A DNA stretch of 64,000 nucleotides from Pseudomonas putida NBRC 14164 (GTDB lineage Bacteria; Pseudomonadota; Gammaproteobacteria; Pseudomonadales; Pseudomonadaceae): contig NC_021505.1 of NCBI RefSeq assembly GCF_000412675.1, positions 5,140,501 to 5,204,500 of the forward strand, read 5' to 3'. Positions within the stretch are counted from its first letter, which is position 1. Each line of letters opens with the position of its first letter. The notes beneath the pieces were generated by a model. It ran no database searches. It was not told where the DNA came from and was given only the letters and a program-made list of their open reading frames with translations. Shown piece by piece: positions 42,886-51,388 of the stretch. The position numbers and the translations under genes were made by a program.

Positions 42886-43938
42886 TCAGGAGAGTGCCGT
42901 CTCTCGCTTCAGGAGTTGCTGTTTGCGCTCGACACCCCAACGGTAGCCACTGATGTCGCCGTCCCGGCGCACCACCCGATGGCAGGGGATGGCCACCGCG
43001 ATGTGGTTGGCCGCGCAGGCCATGGCCACCGCGCGCACCGCTTTGGGCGCACCGATACGCTCGGCAATATCGGTGTAGCTGACCCGGCTGCCGGCCGGCA
43101 CCTCGCGCAACGCCTGCCACACCCGCTCCTGAAACGCCGTACCTTGCACATCCAGCGGCAGCGCCAGGCCCAACGCCGGGGCTTCGACAAAGCCCACCAC
43201 TTCGGCGACCAACTGTTCGTAGGCGCTATCGCCACCGATCAAGCGGGCCTTGGGGAACTGGTCTTGCAGGTCGTGCAGCAGGCCCTCAGGGTCGTCGCCC
43301 AGCAAAATCGCGCAAATGCCCTTCTCGCTCTGGGCAACCAGGATGGCCCCCAGCGAACACTGGCCGAGGGCAAAGTGGATGGTGGCCCCTGCGCCGCCGG
43401 CACGGTACTGCCGGGGGCGCATGCCCAGGCGCTGATCGGCGCTTTCGTAGAAGCGGCTGTTGGAGTTGAAGCCGGCATCGTAGATGGCGTCGGTGACTGA
43501 ACGCTGGCCATCTTCCAGGTGCTCACGCAGGCGCCGGGCACGGAAGGCGATGGCATAGGCCTTGGGGGTAACGCCGGTTTCGGCCTTGAACAGGCGGTGC
43601 AGGTGGAAGGGGCTTACGGCCAGTTGCGCACTGAGCTGGTCGAGGCTGGGCGCAGGGTCGATGGTTTCGATCAGGCGGCAGGCGCGGGTGACCAGTTGGC
43701 TGTGGCGGGTGGTGCTGGCCTTGCTGATACAACGCTTGCAGGCACGGTAACCCGCCGCTTCGGCGGCAGCGGGGGTGTCGTAGAACTCGACATTGGTGCG
43801 CTTGGCCATGCGTGATTTGCAGCCGGGGTGGCAGTAGACGCCGGTGGTGCGGACGGCGTAGACGAAGTGGCCCGTAGCGGTGGAGTCGCGGGACTCCACG
43901 GCTTGCCAGCGTTGGTCGGGGGTGATGTAGAGATTCAT
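42886..43938 (-). CDS. ada: Ada: methylphosphotriester/O6-methylguanine methyltransferase and regulator
   Basis: 350 residues in three parts. The N-terminal zinc-binding Ada domain has four cysteines in TGVYCHPGCKSR and GYRACKRC (about 36, 40, 67 and 70). An AraC-type helix-turn-helix follows at about 85-180 (LSAQLAVSPFHLHRLFKAET). The C-terminal O6-alkylguanine transferase has the acceptor Cys in AVAIPCHRVVRRDGD near 320. Alkyl transfer to the N-terminal cysteine turns Ada into an activator of itself and alkA. alkA lies just upstream on the same strand, separated by REP elements. Confidence 0.95.
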   Translation of the reverse strand: MNLYITPDQRWQAVESRDSTATGHFVYAVRTTGVYCHPGCKSRMAKRTNVEFYDTPAAAEAAGYRACKRCISKASTTRHSQLVTRACRLIETIDPAPSLDQLSAQLAVSPFHLHRLFKAETGVTPKAYAIAFRARRLREHLEDGQRSVTDAIYDAGFNSNSRFYESADQRLGMRPRQYRAGGAGATIHFALGQCSLGAILVAQSEKGICAILLGDDPEGLLHDLQDQFPKARLIGGDSAYEQLVAEVVGFVEAPALGLALPLDVQGTAFQERVWQALREVPAGSRVSYTDIAERIGAPKAVRAVAMACAANHIAVAIPCHRVVRRDGDISGYRWGVERKQQLLKRETALS

Positions 43939-43964
43939 GGGTTAGCATCCAGATAAGTTGTCGC

Positions 43965-44150
43965 CTGTACCGGCCCTTTCGCGGGTAAACCCGCTCCCAC
44001 AGAGACTGCACAAGGCTCGAGCATTGGGCAGTCCCTGTGAGTTACCTGTACTGGCCTCTTCGCGGGCATGCCCGCTCCCACAGGGACTGCACAGGGCTCG
44101 AACCCGGCAGAGGTACCTGTGGGAGCGGGTTCACCCGCGAAGGGGCCCGT
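43965..44150. repeat. Cluster of three GCGGG-class REP elements
   Basis: Copies at about 43965-44001, 44045-44083 and 44115-44147. The first two point the same way and the third is inverted. All share the core GCGGGnnnnCCCGCTCCCACA. They fill the alkA-ada gap. Confidence 0.9.
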
Positions 44151-44168
44151 TCAGGCGATGCAAAAACC

Positions 44169-44795
44169 TCAGGCCCGCCACAGGTACCAGGCCGCCACGG
44201 TTCGAAACGGCCGCCAGCCGCCGCCCAGCGAGCGCATCTGCGCAGGTGTCGGCGCCTTGTCCAGCCCCTTCAGCCGTCGGTACCCCTCGCGCACGCCAAA
44301 ATCGTCCACCGGCAGAATGTCCGAACGCTCCAGGCTATAGATCAGCAGCATCTCCACCGTCCATCGCCCTACCCCGCGCAAGGCTACCAGGCGTTCGATC
44401 AGGGCTTCGTCGGCCATGGCCAATGCCTCTTCCCGCGTCGGCACCAGGCCTTCCAGCCGTGCCTGGGCAATGCCTTGCACCGTGGCCATCTTGCTTGCCG
44501 AGAACCCACAGGCGCGCAGGGTTTCCGGGCTGACCGTCAGCAACTGCTGTGGCGTCGGGAACGCAACCTCCGGAAACAATGCCAGCAACCGGCCAAGGAT
44601 CGCTTCGGCAGCCCGGGCATGCAGTTGCTGGTAGGCAATAGCCCGCACCAACGCTTCGTAAGGCTCACGCCCCGGCGTGGCCTGGTGCAGGCAGGGCCCG
44701 GTTGCAGCAATGTGCCGCGACCAGTCCGGGTCGAGCGCTGCCAAATATCGAGTGGCCTCGCAGTAGGCCTCGGGTGAAAGGTCGGCCAGAATCAT
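44169..44795 (-). CDS. alkA: DNA-3-methyladenine glycosylase II (short AlkA)
   Basis: 208 residues, shorter than the 282 of E. coli AlkA because the N-terminal TBP-like domain is missing. The HhH-GPD core is complete: AIAYQQLHARAAEAILGRLL near residues 53-72, the hairpin LRGVGRWTVEMLLIYSLER near 139, and the catalytic Asp in ILPVDDFGVREGYRRL near 164. It excises alkylated purines. With ada following 230 bases downstream it forms an adaptive-response unit. Confidence 0.92.
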   Translation of the reverse strand: MILADLSPEAYCEATRYLAALDPDWSRHIAATGPCLHQATPGREPYEALVRAIAYQQLHARAAEAILGRLLALFPEVAFPTPQQLLTVSPETLRACGFSASKMATVQGIAQARLEGLVPTREEALAMADEALIERLVALRGVGRWTVEMLLIYSLERSDILPVDDFGVREGYRRLKGLDKAPTPAQMRSLGGGWRPFRTVAAWYLWRA

Positions 44796-44914
44796 GGCGC
44801 CTCCAACAGGTTGAATGCAGGCCCAGCTTAGCTCAGCCGTTCATCGGCTAAACCCCGCTTCTTGCGCGGCTAATTCCTGGCATACCATTGCCCTGCGTCA
44901 CATTCCCCGCATAG

Positions 44915-44934
44915 AATTGAGAACTATTCACAAT
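44915..44934. promoter_or_regulatory. Fur-box-like semi-palindrome before the ECF sigma gene
   Basis: AATTGAGAACTATTCACAAT has TTGnGAA and its complement around a T/A centre, close to the pseudomonad Fur-box pattern. It lies 33 bases before the ATG of the FecI-type sigma factor, where iron control is expected. Confidence 0.55.
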
Positions 44935-44966
44935 CGCACAGTTCACAGGGCCAGGCCTTCGCTACG

Positions 44967-45482
44967 ATGCAGATCAACGACACGCTCAAGCCGACCGAGG
45001 TCGCTCTGCTCTACCAGGCCCACCATAGCTGGCTGCGCGGCTGGTTGCGCAACCGGGTAGGTTGCAGCGAGCATGCCGCCGACCTGGCCCAGGATACCTT
45101 CGTGCGGCTGCTGCGGGCCCGCCAGGCTTCACCACTGAAAGAGCCACGCGCCTATCTCAGCAGCATCGCCCGTGGCCTGATGATCGACCAGTTCCGCCGT
45201 CGTGCACTGGAACACGCCTACCAGCAAAGCCTGGCCCACCTGCCCGAAGCCGAGGTACCGAGCGAAGAACACCGCCTGGTCATTCTCGATGCCCTGCACC
45301 GCCTCGACCGTGCCCTGCACCAGCTCAAGCCGCGTGTTCGCCAGGCGTTTCTGCTGGCGCAACTGGACGGCTTGAGCATCGTTCAGATCGCCCAGCAGCT
45401 GGAGGTATCCCGGGCCACCGTGGAGCGCGACCTGGCCAAAGCCTTGGGCGCCTGCTACCGGTTGCGTTATGCCGATGCATGA
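44967..45482 (+). CDS. ECF sigma factor, FecI/iron-starvation type
   Basis: 171 residues. Region 2 has AADLAQDTFVRLLRARQASP at about residues 32-51, followed by EPRAYLSSIARGLMIDQFRR. Region 4 has the helix-turn-helix QLDGLSIVQIAQQLEVSRAT near 132-151. These are marks of FecI-like sigma factors that respond to an iron-chelate receptor through FecR. Its stop overlaps the following fecR by 14 bases. No TonB-dependent receptor is adjacent, so the signal and target genes lie elsewhere. The RBS is weak. Confidence 0.93.
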   Translation: MQINDTLKPTEVALLYQAHHSWLRGWLRNRVGCSEHAADLAQDTFVRLLRARQASPLKEPRAYLSSIARGLMIDQFRRRALEHAYQQSLAHLPEAEVPSEEHRLVILDALHRLDRALHQLKPRVRQAFLLAQLDGLSIVQIAQQLEVSRATVERDLAKALGACYRLRYADA

Positions 45483-46425
45483 CAGCGTGCCGGCGCAGGC
45501 GCAGATCGACCAGGCCATCGACTGGCTGGTGAAGCTGCGCTTCGACCGCCCCAGCCCGCGTACCGAGCAGCAATTCCAGCACTGGCTGGCCAGCCACCCG
45601 CACAACCCGCTGGCCTGGCAACGGGTCAGCCAACTCGGCGACGAACTGGCCGGGCTGCCCAAGGACCTGAGCCGGCGCACCCTGGACGGCAGCCAGCGCC
45701 AGCGCAGCAGCCGCCGTGACCACCTCAAGTTACTGAGCCTGCTGGCCGTGGGCGGCAGCCTGGGCTGGGCCACGCGCGAACCTCTGGGCCTGCCGCAACT
45801 GCTGGCCGACAGCAGCACCGCCACGGGTGAACGGCGCCAGTGGCAAGTCAGCGATGGCAGCCACATACTGCTAAACACTGCCAGCGCCATCGACCTGCAT
45901 TACAGCGCCGAGCAACGCCAGTTGGAACTGGTACGTGGCGAGGTCAGCCTGGACAGCAACCCCAACGATACCCGCCCGTTCTACATCGACACCCGCATCG
46001 GCCCGCTGACCACCCTCAACGGCCAGCTGCTGCTGCGTGAAAACAACCAAGGCCTGCTGCTGGCAGTGCGACGTGGTGAAGTTACGCTGTTTCCCACGTC
46101 GGCCTCACCGCGTCAGGTGCATTCGGGCGAAACGGTACAGGTTGGGGCCAATGGCAGTGTCCACGCGGTGGCGCTGCACAGCGACCCTTGGGGTTGGACC
46201 GACGGCGTGCTCAGCGTGCAGCAGATGCCACTGGGCGAGTTTGTCGCAGAGCTCGCCCGCTACCGCCCGGGCCTGTTGCGCTGCGCCCCTGAGGTGGCGA
46301 ACTTGAAGGTGTCAGGCACCTATCAGTTGGCCGATACCGCTCAGATCCTGCAGTTGCTCACCCGCAGCCTGCCGGTGCGTGTCGACTACAAAACGCGCTA
46401 CTGGGTAAGCATTGGCGCAGCCTGA
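45469..46425 (+). CDS. FecR-family anti-sigma/transmembrane sensor
   Basis: 318 residues. The N-terminal cytoplasmic DUF4880 segment (QIDQAIDWLVKLRFDRPSPR, LAWQRVSQLGDEL) is followed by one membrane segment (LLSLLAVGGSLGWA at about 86-99). The periplasmic FecR domain spans about 120-220 (WQVSDGSHILLNTASAIDLH) and the C-terminal secretin/TonB-like end is GTYQLADTAQILQLLTRSLP. It couples a TonB-dependent receptor to the sigma factor encoded in overlap upstream. It ends eight bases from the convergent MFS gene. Confidence 0.93.
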   Translation: MPMHDSVPAQAQIDQAIDWLVKLRFDRPSPRTEQQFQHWLASHPHNPLAWQRVSQLGDELAGLPKDLSRRTLDGSQRQRSSRRDHLKLLSLLAVGGSLGWATREPLGLPQLLADSSTATGERRQWQVSDGSHILLNTASAIDLHYSAEQRQLELVRGEVSLDSNPNDTRPFYIDTRIGPLTTLNGQLLLRENNQGLLLAVRRGEVTLFPTSASPRQVHSGETVQVGANGSVHAVALHSDPWGWTDGVLSVQQMPLGEFVAELARYRPGLLRCAPEVANLKVSGTYQLADTAQILQLLTRSLPVRVDYKTRYWVSIGAA

Positions 46426-46433
46426 AAAGCACA

Positions 46434-47591
46434 TCACTCCGCCACGGCGCGCATCCGGCCCGCGCGTCGGTATGATTGCCGGGCAAAACACACGAACAAC
46501 CCGGCCATCAGCGCCAGCGCCATGGGCAGGCCATGCGGGGCCACATCCATCGCCGCACCACTCACCAGCGGGCCGATCAGGCTACCAACGCCCCACAACA
46601 ACCCCACACTGGCATTGGCAGTGACCAGATCCTGGCCTTTGAAACGTTGCCCGATCAGCACCAACGCCAGGGTATAAATGCCCCCCGCAACCGCGCCCAG
46701 CACCACCAGCAGCGGCCACAGCAGCCAGGTCATGTTCAGCAGCCACGGCAGGCCGATGCCAATCGACATCGCCACCAGCCCGCACACCAGGTGCAGCCCG
46801 GTACGCTCCACCCGGTCGGCCAGCCAGCCCAACGGCAGCTGGAACAGCATGTCGCCGGCAAACACCACCGTTACCATCAGCGCCGCCACGCCTACGGCAA
46901 AGCCATGGCTGGTGGCGTACACCGGCAACAGCGACAGCACCACGGCATCGAAGAACGAGAAGAACAGCACCGCCACGCACAACGCCGGTGCCACGCGGAA
47001 GAAGCCGGCCAGGCCGAAGCTCTTGTCGCCCTCTTCATGTTCGACATGGTCATTGGGAACGGTCAGCACGATGCACAGCAACGCCAGGCCATAGCAGGCG
47101 GTGACCACTCCGGTGATCCACGGGCTGTTGGCCCCCAGCACCGCGAGCATGGCCGGGCCCAGCACCTGGAAGCCGGTAAAGCTGGTGGCATAAAGGGCCA
47201 TGATCTTGCCGCGATTGTGCTCAGGGCAAAGCTCGTTGACCCACGACTCGCCGAGGATGATCGCGATACCCATGCCCAGCCCCAGGCCCAGGCGCAGCAG
47301 CGCCAGCAACCACATCGAGCCGAAGGCCGGTTCGAGCAGGGCGATGCTGACGGTGCACAGGCTGAAACTCAGCAGGTAGATGGTGCGCCGGGTGAGGTGG
47401 CGGCAGCAGGCGTCGACCAGAAACGCCGAGAGCATCATGCCCGCAGCGGGGATGGCCGAGATGATGCCGATTTCCAGGGTACTGGCGCCGGCCTCATGCA
47501 GGCGCAACGACACCAGCGGCAGGCTGGCCCCCAGGCTAAAACCCACGACAGAAACGGCGAACAACAGGCCCGCCAGCAAACGCATGTTCAT
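46434..47591 (-). CDS. MFS transporter, YcaD-like
   Basis: 385 residues, 12 membrane helices. The helix 4-5 region LLRLGLGLGMGIAIILGESW and the loop NRGKIMALYATSFTGFQVLG resemble the YcaD/UMF family. The start at 47591 (MNMRLLAG) has AGGAG eight bases upstream; the frame stays open for 195 more bases but that part looks non-coding. Substrate unknown. Its placement next to a FecI-FecR pair raises a siderophore or iron-compound link as a guess only. Confidence 0.85.
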   Translation of the reverse strand: MNMRLLAGLLFAVSVVGFSLGASLPLVSLRLHEAGASTLEIGIISAIPAAGMMLSAFLVDACCRHLTRRTIYLLSFSLCTVSIALLEPAFGSMWLLALLRLGLGLGMGIAIILGESWVNELCPEHNRGKIMALYATSFTGFQVLGPAMLAVLGANSPWITGVVTACYGLALLCIVLTVPNDHVEHEEGDKSFGLAGFFRVAPALCVAVLFFSFFDAVVLSLLPVYATSHGFAVGVAALMVTVVFAGDMLFQLPLGWLADRVERTGLHLVCGLVAMSIGIGLPWLLNMTWLLWPLLVVLGAVAGGIYTLALVLIGQRFKGQDLVTANASVGLLWGVGSLIGPLVSGAAMDVAPHGLPMALALMAGLFVCFARQSYRRAGRMRAVAE

Positions 47592-47916
47592 GTACCACTC
47601 CTTGCAAACCAGAAAGACGTGCAGACACAGGCGCGCACGCCGGGGGGCGAGCGACGCAAAAGCGCAGATCAGTTCAGGCGAGGTGTGGCGAGAAGGTGAA
47701 GGCAAACAGCACGCTGCGGCGACGCTTGAGCACCGTGTCGCTCGGCCAGGCACGACGCAGGGCCTGGAGGGCAGGCTGGCGGGCATGTGGGAGGGACGGG
47801 TTACGGCGCATTGCTTTGGCTACTACGCAGGTGGTGGGTAAAAAGAGGCGGCACTCTAGCTACCTCAAGGGGGGGTAGTCAATCGGCCAGGGGCCTCTAC
47901 GAGGCCCCCAGCAATT
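47592..47916. other. Gene-free stretch between two MFS genes
   Basis: No credible gene. The first 195 bases continue the minus-strand open frame of the MFS gene but with improbable composition (many Cys, Arg, Pro). Near the distal end is a hairpin GGGGCCTC-tac-GAGGCCCC (47890-47908), probably ending the minus-strand transcript of the next MFS gene. Confidence 0.6.
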
Positions 47917-49131
47917 TCAGCGTTTACCTGTAGACGGCAAGAACACCGCCAGCAACCCGAACAACGGCAGGAACGAGCACAGCCCGTACACATACTCGAT
48001 ACCGCGCAGGTCCGCCACATACCCCAGCAGCGCCGCGCCAATGCCGCCAAAGCCGAACATCAGCCCGAAGAAGATGCCGGCGATCATGCCCACGCTACCC
48101 GGCACCAGTTCCTGCGCATACACCACGATCGCGGAAAACGCCGAGGCCAGGATAAAGCCGATCACCACGCTCAGCACGGTGGTCCAGAACAGGTCGGCAT
48201 ACGGCAGCGCCAAGGTGAACGGCGTCACCCCCAGGATCGAGAACCAGATCACGGCCTTGCGCCCGATGCGGTCCCCGATCGGGCCGCCAAAGAACGTGCC
48301 CGCCGCCACTGCACCCAGGAACAGGAACAGGTGCAACTGCGAGCTGGCCACCGACACATCGAACTTCTCGATCAGGTAGAAGGTGAAGTAGCTGGTGAAG
48401 CTGGCCATGTAGAAGTACTTGGAGAACACCAGCAGGCCCAGCACGATCAGCGCCGCGATCACCCGATTGCGTGAAATGCCATGGGTGGCCTGCACCGCCT
48501 TGCGCGCCTTGGCCTGGTTGAGGTGTTCCTTGTACCAGCCGCGCAGCATCAGGGTTACACCGAGGAAGAACAACGCGGCCAGGCCGAACCAGGCCACATG
48601 GGTCTGGCCGAACGGAATGACGATGGCCGCCGCCAGCAGTGGGCCCAGTGCGGAGCCGGTGTTGCCGCCCACCTGGAAGGTCGACTGGGCCAGGCCGAAG
48701 CGCCCGCCAGAGGCCAGGCGCGCAATACGCGAGGTTTCCGGGTGGAACGTCGACGAGCCGATGCCCACCAGTGCCGAAGCCAGCAGAATCATCGGGAAGC
48801 TGCCGACGAAGGCCAGCATCACGATCCCCACCAGCGTGCACAGGGTGCCCATCGGCAACAGGTTCGGCGCTGGCCGGCGGTCAGTAAAAAAGCCGACCCA
48901 GGGTTGCAGCAGCGAAGCGGTGATCTGGAACGTCAGGGTGATCAGGCCGATCTGGGCGAAGCTCAGGTCGTAATTGGCCTTGAGCATGGGGTAGATCGCC
49001 GGCAGCACCGACTGGATCAGGTCGTTGATCAAGTGCGCCAAGGCGCAGAAGCCGATGATGCGCATTACCAGCGGCGTCGCTTGGCTCGCCGCTGCGCTGG
49101 TGGACGCCGTGGAGGCGCTACTGATGGCCAT
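47917..49131 (-). CDS. MFS transporter, fosmidomycin-resistance (Fsr) type
   Basis: 404 residues with 12 helices. Fsr-family traits are the Ser/Thr/Ala-rich N-terminal tail, FCALAHLINDLIQSVLPAIY near residue 28, and LVGIGSSTFHPETSRIARLA near 120 with the characteristic FHPE. A long central loop lies between helices 6 and 7. Likely a drug or metabolite exporter. ATG 49131 is used; the frame upstream is unconserved. It is divergent from the orphan fecR across 182 bases with a Fur-box-like site. Confidence 0.86.
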   Translation of the reverse strand: MAISSASTASTSAAASQATPLVMRIIGFCALAHLINDLIQSVLPAIYPMLKANYDLSFAQIGLITLTFQITASLLQPWVGFFTDRRPAPNLLPMGTLCTLVGIVMLAFVGSFPMILLASALVGIGSSTFHPETSRIARLASGGRFGLAQSTFQVGGNTGSALGPLLAAAIVIPFGQTHVAWFGLAALFFLGVTLMLRGWYKEHLNQAKARKAVQATHGISRNRVIAALIVLGLLVFSKYFYMASFTSYFTFYLIEKFDVSVASSQLHLFLFLGAVAAGTFFGGPIGDRIGRKAVIWFSILGVTPFTLALPYADLFWTTVLSVVIGFILASAFSAIVVYAQELVPGSVGMIAGIFFGLMFGFGGIGAALLGYVADLRGIEYVYGLCSFLPLFGLLAVFLPSTGKR

Positions 49132-49224
49132 GTGCCTGAATCTCCGTCCGCAGTTTGGGATCCGATTATCGGGAAACAAATAGATACATAGCTACCTTTT
49201 TTATCCCTCCGTCGCAACGTACTT

Positions 49225-49250
49225 GAAAATGGTTCTCAATATAATTAGCA
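49225..49250. promoter_or_regulatory. AT-rich Fur-box-like site between MFS and fecR
   Basis: GAAAATGGTTCTCAATATAATTAGCA is the only AT-rich island in this intergenic region. It resembles overlapping hexamers of a Fur site (NAT(A/T)AT repeats and TTCTCA). It lies about 65 bases before the orphan fecR start. Confidence 0.45.
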
Positions 49251-49313
49251 TCCTCGACCCATACCCCTGTCATCGTTGGGCGAAACGGCCCCTATCGTGA
49301 GCAGACTGAACCC

Positions 49314-50249
49314 ATGAGCCCGATGCCCGCCAAGCAGCTGCAGCAGCCCGACCCACAGCAGGAAGCGCTGGAATGGTTTTCGCTGTTGCGCCAGCCTGGT
49401 TGCGACGAAACCCAGCGCCAGGCATTCGCAGCCTGGTGCCAGGTACCCGAAAACGCCCACGCCTACGCCGAGCTGGAAACGTTCTGGCAACAGCTGCAAC
49501 CACCACCCGCCCGCCCTCGCCCACGGCACGTCACGGTACGCCGCAGCCACCTGGGCAAATGGCTGGCGCTGGTGTTCCTGGTCGGGTTGGGCGCCGCAAC
49601 CTACCTGTACTGGCCGCTGCTGCAACGCCTGGCCAGCGAGCTGCACACCGACGTGGGCGAGCGGCGCAGCACACGCCTGGCGGATGGCACGACCCTGAAC
49701 CTGGACAGCGCCAGCGCAATGAACATCGACCTGCGTGGCCGCACCCGCCAATTGCATTTGGTGCAGGGCCAGGTGTACCTGGAAGTCGTGCTCGACGGCC
49801 GGGCCATGGAAGTGGACGTGGGCAACGCCCGCATCCAGGTGTTCGGCACCCGCCTGCAGGTAGCCCGCCATGCCGGTCATGATGAACTTGTCGTACTCAG
49901 TGGCAAGGCCATGGTTACCCAGGGGGGTGAACAGCGCATGGTCTCCGCAGGCGAGCGGGTCACCTTCAATGACACACGCATCGACCCGGTGCAGAAGGCT
50001 GACCTGAAAACCGCAGACAGCTGGCGCAACGGCCGTCTGAAAGCCACCGACATGCCATTGGGCCAGGTGCTGGAGCGCCTGGCCAGCTACCAAGGGCAGC
50101 GCGTGTGGATGGCGGATGAACAAGTGGCCCATCGGCGCGTGAGCGGTGATTTCAACCTTGACCGCCCTGGCGAAAGCCTGCAATCCCTGGCGGCGGCCCA
50201 GCATCTGCAGCTTCAGGGCGTGCTCGGGCACTGGCTTGTGGTGCACTGA
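49314..50249 (+). CDS. Orphan FecR-family sensor without an adjacent sigma gene
   Basis: 311 residues. N-terminal DUF4880 region (EALEWFSLLRQPGCDETQRQ), a membrane helix LALVFLVGLGAATYLYWPLL at about 81-100, a periplasmic FecR domain (RRSTRLADGTTLNLDSASAM), and the C-terminal STN-like end WMADEQVAHRRVSGDFNLDR. FecR genes normally follow an ECF sigma gene; here 182 upstream bases hold none, and the other neighbour is a divergent MFS gene. It may serve a sigma factor encoded elsewhere or be left from a lost operon. ATG 49323, three codons in, is a possible alternative start. Confidence 0.88.
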   Translation: MSPMPAKQLQQPDPQQEALEWFSLLRQPGCDETQRQAFAAWCQVPENAHAYAELETFWQQLQPPPARPRPRHVTVRRSHLGKWLALVFLVGLGAATYLYWPLLQRLASELHTDVGERRSTRLADGTTLNLDSASAMNIDLRGRTRQLHLVQGQVYLEVVLDGRAMEVDVGNARIQVFGTRLQVARHAGHDELVVLSGKAMVTQGGEQRMVSAGERVTFNDTRIDPVQKADLKTADSWRNGRLKATDMPLGQVLERLASYQGQRVWMADEQVAHRRVSGDFNLDRPGESLQSLAAAQHLQLQGVLGHWLVVH

Positions 50250-50305
50250 AAGCAAGCCCGGCCGCTAAGTTTTTGAAAGCGTGCAAATTTTTTTTGAAAT
50301 GAGTG

Positions 50306-50334
50306 TTGACAGAGGGTCCGTTCAAGAGAATAAT
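50306..50334 (+). promoter_or_regulatory. Promoter of tRNA-Met
   Basis: TTGACA (50306-50311), exactly 17 bases, then AATAAT (50329-50334) and a GC-rich GCGCGCC discriminator of the kind found in stringently controlled stable-RNA promoters. The tRNA begins 11 bases after the -10. Confidence 0.85.
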
Positions 50335-50344
50335 GCGCGCCATC

Positions 50345-50421
50345 GGCTACATAGCTCAGTTGGTTAGAGCATAGCATTCATAATGCTGGGGTCCGGGGTT
50401 CAAGTCCCTGTGTAGCCACCA
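50345..50421 (+). tRNA. tRNA-Met (anticodon CAT)
   Basis: 77 bases with encoded CCA. Acceptor stem GGCTACA/TGTAGCC, D-loop AGCTCAGTTGGTTAGAGC, anticodon loop ATTCATAAT showing CAT, T-arm GGGGTTCAAGTCCC. The paired first base (G1-C72) indicates the elongator rather than initiator type; an isoleucine tRNA with modified CAT cannot be ruled out by sequence alone. Confidence 0.95.
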
Positions 50422-50430
50422 AACAAGACG

Positions 50431-50459
50431 AAGGGCTTACCGCAAGGTAAGCCCTTTTT
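50431..50459 (+). terminator. Intrinsic terminator of tRNA-Met
   Basis: AAGGGCTTACC-gcaa-GGTAAGCCCTT is a perfect 11-pair stem with a stable tetraloop and a T run, 10 bases after the tRNA. Confidence 0.95.
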
Positions 50460-50527
50460 CTTTGCCTGCGAAAAAGCTGCACGCTTTCAATTTGAGCAAG
50501 CAGATATCCCCAACAGGCAATCGCCCC

Positions 50528-51142
50528 TCAACGAATCCCCGTCACCGCCACTGCCAGCCCAAGCCCGATCAAAGCCAGCCCGATGACGCGGTCCACCAGC
50601 ACTTGCCGGTCGATCATCGCCTTGCGCAACGCAGTACTGGAGAAGAACACTGCAACCAGGCTGAACCACAGCCAATGGGCAAAGGACATGAACGCGCCGT
50701 AGGCGAAATCCAGCGCCAGCGGGCTGCCCGGCTGCACCACCTGGGTGAAAGCGCTGATAACGAACAACATGGTCTTGGGGTTCAGGGCATTGGTCAAAAA
50801 GCCCGTGCGCAGGGCGCTCAGCACGCTGGCGGCGGGTTGACTGCCGCCCTCGAGGTGGATGCGCTGAGTGTTGGTCAGCGACTTGTAGCCCAGGTAGATC
50901 AGGTAACCCGCACCGAGCACTTTCATGACCAGGAACAGCGCCGGGCTCTGGCTGATGATCACGGCAATGCCCAGCACCGTGTACAGCACGTGCACCTGCA
51001 CCCCCAACGCGATGCCGATCGCGGCGGCCAGCCCGGCCTTGCGGCCTTGTGCATAACTGCTGCGGGTGACCATGGCGAAATCGGCACCAGGGCTGATGAC
51101 GGCGAGTAAGGTGAACAGGGCGACGGCGATAATTTCGGTCAT
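50528..51142 (-). CDS. LysE/RhtB-family amino acid exporter
   Basis: 204 residues, six membrane helices. The N-terminal family motif is AVISPGADFAMVTRSSYAQG at about residues 14-33, with LGAGYLIYLGYKSL near 75 and the GFLTNALNPKTMLFVISAFT block near 112. It exports an amino acid or homoserine-lactone-like molecule; the exact cargo is unknown. The start is ATG 51142. It is divergent from the LysR gene, which is the common arrangement for a regulator controlling its exporter. Confidence 0.88.
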   Translation of the reverse strand: MTEIIAVALFTLLAVISPGADFAMVTRSSYAQGRKAGLAAAIGIALGVQVHVLYTVLGIAVIISQSPALFLVMKVLGAGYLIYLGYKSLTNTQRIHLEGGSQPAASVLSALRTGFLTNALNPKTMLFVISAFTQVVQPGSPLALDFAYGAFMSFAHWLWFSLVAVFFSSTALRKAMIDRQVLVDRVIGLALIGLGLAVAVTGIR

Positions 51143-51265
51143 GCTGATGGCTCTCGATAGGCGATGAAAATGCACAGGCCTGGGGATTATCGAGGGCTTA
51201 TGAACCAGGAAAAATCGATTTATAGTGAGGAATATCTGATAGTTTTACTCACAGATATTTAGACC

Positions 51266-51374
51266 CTGTACCGGCCTCTTCGCGGGTGAACCCGCTCCCA
51301 CAGGTAATGTGCTTTTCTCAGGTGTGATGAGATCCCTGTGGGAGCGGGTTCACCCGCGAAGAGGCCGGCACAGG
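51266..51374. repeat. Inverted REP pair in the leader of the LysR gene
   Basis: GCGGG-class copies, CCTGTACCGGCCTCTTCGCG with GGGTGAACCCGCTCCCACAG, and the mirror image CTGTGGGAGCGGGTTCACCC ending at 51374. The second copy stops only 14 bases before the LysR ATG, so the pair lies within the untranslated leader or promoter. Confidence 0.9.
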
Positions 51375-51388
51375 CAAAAAGGGATGCC

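Noticed and set aside
47592..47786. N-terminal extension of the YcaD-like MFS protein
   Set aside because: Open but Cys/Arg/Pro-rich and unlike a transporter N-terminus; a strong RBS precedes ATG 47591.
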